Below the pieces are notes generated by a model, which saw nothing but the letters and a program-made list of their open reading frames with translations, did no database searches and had not been told where the DNA came from. Made by a program: the position numbers and the translations under genes. From assembly GCA_030523555.1 (NCBI GenBank), contig JAUNIH010000007.1, positions 1 through 42,897 on the forward strand: a stretch of 42,897 nucleotides of DNA. Direction: 5' to 3'. The first letter of the stretch is position 1. Every line of letters starts with the position of its first letter. This DNA comes from Erysipelotrichaceae bacterium. GTDB lineage: Bacteria; Bacillota_I; Bacilli_A; Erysipelotrichales; Erysipelotrichaceae. This document shows, one piece after another, positions 40,530 to 42,897 of this stretch.

Positions 40530-41846
40530 ATGTTTGACAGTTTACAGGATAAATTAACAAAAACTCTAAGAAATGTTCAGGGCAAAGGCAAGCTTTCTGA
40601 AAGAAACATGGAGGAGACATTAAAGGAGATCCGTGTCGCTTTACTGGAAAGTGATGTCAACTATAAGGTTGTCAAGGATTTTCTGGAAAAGGTTCGTCAG
40701 GAATCCATTGGCCAGGACGTTTTAAATGCCGTAGAACCAGGGCAGCTGCTGGTTAAGATTGTTCATGATGAAATTGTTTCTCTGTTAGGAGATGAAGATA
40801 CATCTTTAGTATTTAACGAGAGCGGTTTAAGCAACATCATGATTGTCGGTTTACAGGGTACAGGTAAAACTACCCAGGCCGCCAAGATTGCCAATCTCTT
40901 AAAGAAAAAAGGAAAGAAAGTACTGCTGATAGCTGCCGATACCATCAGACCTGCCGCTATAGAACAGCTTAAGACCTTAGGAAAACAGATTGATGTTGAA
41001 GTATATTCTGAAGGTACTGACGTAAAAGTTATAGATCAGGTTAAACGTGGTGTTGAATACGCAAAGAAGAACGGTTTCGATGTAACATTAATCGATACCG
41101 CCGGACGTTTACAGATTGATGAAGTCCTGATGGATGAATTAAGACAGATCAAGGCGGCAGTAAATCCTACGGAAATACTGCTGACTGTAGATGCTTTAAC
41201 CGGTCAGGATATTGTCAATGTAGCTTCTACATTCAATGAACTCTTAGATGTTACAGGTCTTATTGTCACCAAGTTTGATGGTGATTCAAAAGGCGGTTCG
41301 GTTCTTTCGGTAAAGGCTGTTACTTCTGTTCCTATCAAGTTTACCGGTGTCGGTGAAAAGATAGGGGATATTGAACAGTTCCATCCGGACAGACTTGCTC
41401 AGAGAATTCTGGGTATGGGTGATGTCGTAAGCTTTGTTGAAAAAGCTCAGGAAGAGATGGACATGAAGAAGGCTGAAGAAGTTGCTGACCGTCTGATGTC
41501 CGGCAAGTTCACAATGGATGATCTTCTTACATCCATAGAACAGTCTTCAAAGATGGGCCCTATATCATCAATCATGTCGATGATGCCGGGAATGTCAGAA
41601 ATGGCAGGCAAAATTGATGATCAGAAAGCTGACAAAGATATCAAACGTGTAAAAGCCATCATTCAGTCGATGACACCTGAAGAAAGGGAAGATCCTTCCA
41701 TCATGAGAAGTTCTCATAAAAGAAGAATTGCCAAAGGCTCAGGCACAAGTGTTGATGAAGTCAACAAACTCTGCAACCAGTACGATAAGATGAAGAAGAT
41801 GTTTAAATCCTTATCTGGTATGAGAGGAATGTTTGGAATGAGATAA
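40530..41846 (+). CDS. ffh: Signal recognition particle GTPase Ffh
   Basis: The 438-residue SRP54 protein, with the 4.5S/scRNA, brings nascent membrane proteins to FtsY. It has the N domain (1-95), the G domain with GLQGTGKTT (107-115), DTAGRLQ and TKFDGD motifs, and a Met-rich M domain from about 300, which includes the conserved RKRIAxGSG-type RNA-binding block as HKRRIAKGSG. Length is normal. The ylxM gene that commonly precedes ffh in Bacillota is absent here. ATG 40530 is 6 nt after a -10 with no ribosome-binding site. Confidence 0.96.
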   Translation: MFDSLQDKLTKTLRNVQGKGKLSERNMEETLKEIRVALLESDVNYKVVKDFLEKVRQESIGQDVLNAVEPGQLLVKIVHDEIVSLLGDEDTSLVFNESGLSNIMIVGLQGTGKTTQAAKIANLLKKKGKKVLLIAADTIRPAAIEQLKTLGKQIDVEVYSEGTDVKVIDQVKRGVEYAKKNGFDVTLIDTAGRLQIDEVLMDELRQIKAAVNPTEILLTVDALTGQDIVNVASTFNELLDVTGLIVTKFDGDSKGGSVLSVKAVTSVPIKFTGVGEKIGDIEQFHPDRLAQRILGMGDVVSFVEKAQEEMDMKKAEEVADRLMSGKFTMDDLLTSIEQSSKMGPISSIMSMMPGMSEMAGKIDDQKADKDIKRVKAIIQSMTPEEREDPSIMRSSHKRRIAKGSGTSVDEVNKLCNQYDKMKKMFKSLSGMRGMFGMR

Positions 41847-41873
41847 AATAATCCGGACTTATTTTCAGATATT

Positions 41874-41902
41874 AAGGCGTAAATCAGGATTACGCCTTTT
41901 TT
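41874..41902 (+). terminator. Terminator after ffh
   Basis: A perfect 9-bp stem (41874-41882 with 41890-41898) with a 7-nt loop is followed by TTTTATTT. Confidence 0.93.
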
Positions 41903-41929
41903 ATTTCTGTAATTTCATATGGTAAAATT

Positions 41930-41950
41930 AAAGATAAAGATAATATCTTT
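41930..41950 (+). repeat. AT-rich inverted repeat before the secreted-protein gene
   Basis: A 7-bp stem pairs 41930-41936 with 41944-41950 around a 7-nt loop, just after a TAAAAT (41923-41928) that could be a -10. It could be an operator or a message 5' hairpin; the function is unknown. Confidence 0.35.
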
Positions 41951-41992
41951 GCTGAATATTTCATTCATCAATAGAAAGGAGAGTTTATAATT

Positions 41993-42346
41993 ATGATAAA
42001 AATGTTGCTTATTATAATTTCCGGTATATTGTGTATGTCACTATTCTCATCAAAAGTCAGCGCCGATATAGAACCTAGAGGGCCTGTTTATTCAAATATG
42101 AGAATTGTTAATTTTTGCGGTTATGAAGGAAGCATATTTGATTATATTACCGTGTCTTTTATGACTAATGCGCCACTTGATGGTAGTAAAACAAGATTAA
42201 TTGGGCAGTATATTGTTGACACTGGTCAAATTTATATGTACTACTATGAAGATATAAATGGCGTTGGCTATGTCCCTTTTCAAGAGGGATATTATAGTGG
42301 AACTTGGGGAACTAAGTCAGGCGCATGCGATGCTATAAACGGATAA
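41993..42346 (+). CDS. Small secreted protein of unknown function
   Basis: The 117-residue product begins with a hydrophobic signal peptide and a plausible VSA signal-peptidase site near residue 24. The mature part of about 93 residues is rich in Tyr, Gly and Ser, has one Cys near each end (NFCGY and GACDA) that could form a disulphide, and has little net charge. I do not recognise the family. AAAGGAGAG stands upstream of ATG 41993. It overlaps the next gene by 22 nt, so the two are probably made together. A bacteriocin-like, toxin-like or surface role is possible but unsupported. Confidence 0.68.
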   Translation: MIKMLLIIISGILCMSLFSSKVSADIEPRGPVYSNMRIVNFCGYEGSIFDYITVSFMTNAPLDGSKTRLIGQYIVDTGQIYMYYYEDINGVGYVPFQEGYYSGTWGTKSGACDAING

Positions 42347-42825
42347 TCTGTTTATTAATTACAGGATTGATTGCTTCTGGTGTTTTTCTTTTTATATACT
42401 TCAGGAATCCTCGCTTAGAGTTTAAAGACCTTTCATTAGAATTTCCCAAGGGGTTTGAGCCGAAACTGGTTTCTGTTGCGGATGATGAAAAAAGCGCCTA
42501 TTTCTATGAGCCAAATACAGATACCAATATTACGGTTACTATAGAAGAAACTAGATATTCTATAGAGAATATAGCGGAAGAAGTGTTTGATAAGATGACT
42601 GAAAAAAAAGAAGGTGCATATTGGCTTCCTATCTCAGTTACAACTACATATGATGGTAATTGTATATATGGGAGAAAAGTAAAAAAACCAGATGAGTATT
42701 ATGAAATAATCGCCTTATACCGTATGAACAGATATGATTTATATACTGTTACTTTCATCAGCCCTCCGGATACTGATGATATCCTTTTAGGGAAAATTAT
42801 ATCTAAACTAATGAAACAGTACTGA
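42325..42825 (+). CDS. Membrane-anchored protein of unknown function
   Basis: The 166-residue protein has a basic N terminus (MRCYKR), one membrane helix (about 7-26), then an extracytoplasmic domain of about 140 residues with alternating beta strands and a helix (about 80-95), rich in Glu, Tyr and Thr. I recognise no family. The start lies inside the preceding secreted-protein gene and has no ribosome-binding site, so translation is probably coupled. This arrangement suits a secreted protein and its membrane partner, but that is only inference from position. Confidence 0.66.
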   Translation: MRCYKRIICLLITGLIASGVFLFIYFRNPRLEFKDLSLEFPKGFEPKLVSVADDEKSAYFYEPNTDTNITVTIEETRYSIENIAEEVFDKMTEKKEGAYWLPISVTTTYDGNCIYGRKVKKPDEYYEIIALYRMNRYDLYTVTFISPPDTDDILLGKIISKLMKQY

Positions 42826-42854
42826 TAATTACTGGTTGTATTTATAGGCTATTT

Positions 42855-42885
42855 TCAACTTAATAGTTGATAACGTTGTTTGACA
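42855..42885. other. Edge region: small inverted repeat and possible -35
   Basis: A 6-bp inverted repeat (42855-42860 with 42865-42870) is followed by a consensus TTGACA (42880-42885), whose -10 would fall beyond the window. It may be the start of the next promoter. Confidence 0.25.
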
Positions 42886-42897
42886 ATATATTCAGCT

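Noticed and set aside
1-42897. CRISPR arrays, tRNA or rRNA genes, insertion sequences, prophage
   Set aside because: I scanned for regularly spaced repeats, tRNA-like cloverleaf motifs, transposase motifs and phage structural genes and found none; the only structured RNA I can support is the T-box.
1-42897. cre operators for the CcpA-type regulator
   Set aside because: I found no near-consensus palindromic cre element in the promoters near ptsI, glucokinase or galK by eye, so I do not claim one; a weight-matrix scan would settle it.

Overview
The window looks like chromosome from a low-GC Gram-positive bacterium (Bacillota), most likely of the Erysipelotrichia type. Pointers are Bacillus-like gene neighbourhoods (ytxG-ytxH-ccpA-tyrS, ispH-cshB, tmcAL-yceD-rpmF, recJ-apt-relA, hisS-aspS with a T-box, ftsK-ymfF-ymfH), TGA used as a stop, PASTA-type cell-wall enzymes, no sporulation genes, and several apparently leaderless promoters, a habit shared with the related Mollicutes. 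The taxonomic call is inference; no rRNA or tRNA gene lies in the window.

Layout. 1-5450: a rightward run ytxG-like, ytxH-like, ccpA-like, tyrS, a lipoprotein gene and a MurJ/YtgP-type flippase. 5428-6294 (minus): ispH, overlapping the flippase gene tail to tail. 6329-11159: cshB-like helicase, rimO, ROK glucokinase, galK, closed by a terminator. 11248-13432: a DUF2779 nuclease-like protein, a short S30AE (hibernation factor-like) protein and a small HTH-like protein. 13468-16546: ptsI, then an iron-type alcohol dehydrogenase gene with an in-frame TAA at codon 20 and a Rex-like operator in front. 16676-19183: yebC, tmcAL (minus), then yceD-rpmF read from a symmetric divergent promoter. 19364-28467: an abbreviated division/cell-wall cluster (mraZ, rsmH, ftsL-like, PASTA PBP, mraY) running directly into recJ, apt and relA/spoT. 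28480-31693: T-box leader, hisS, aspS. 31748-33480: a small ferredoxin gene and miaB. 33528-41846: an RNase J-family protein with an eroded active site, ftsK/spoIIIE, the M16 pair ymfF-ymfH, a minimal SSB-like OB protein and ffh. 41993-42825: two unrecognised overlapping genes for a secreted and a membrane-anchored protein.

Most genes are housekeeping: translation (tyrS, hisS, aspS, rpmF, rimO, miaB, rsmH, tmcAL), envelope and division (flippase, mraY, PBP, FtsL, FtsK), RNA metabolism (helicase, RNase J), sugar use (ptsI, glucokinase, galK under a CcpA-type regulator), stringent response (relA) and protein targeting (ffh). I found no CRISPR array, phage, insertion sequence or obvious defence island. 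The points most worth a second look are the symmetric leaderless divergent promoter at 18517-18538, the GACAC specifier of the hisS-aspS T-box, the nonsense codon in the Rex-box alcohol dehydrogenase gene, the RNase J homologue lacking most metal ligands, the two-nuclease-domain DUF2779 protein, and the unrecognised gene pair at the right end.
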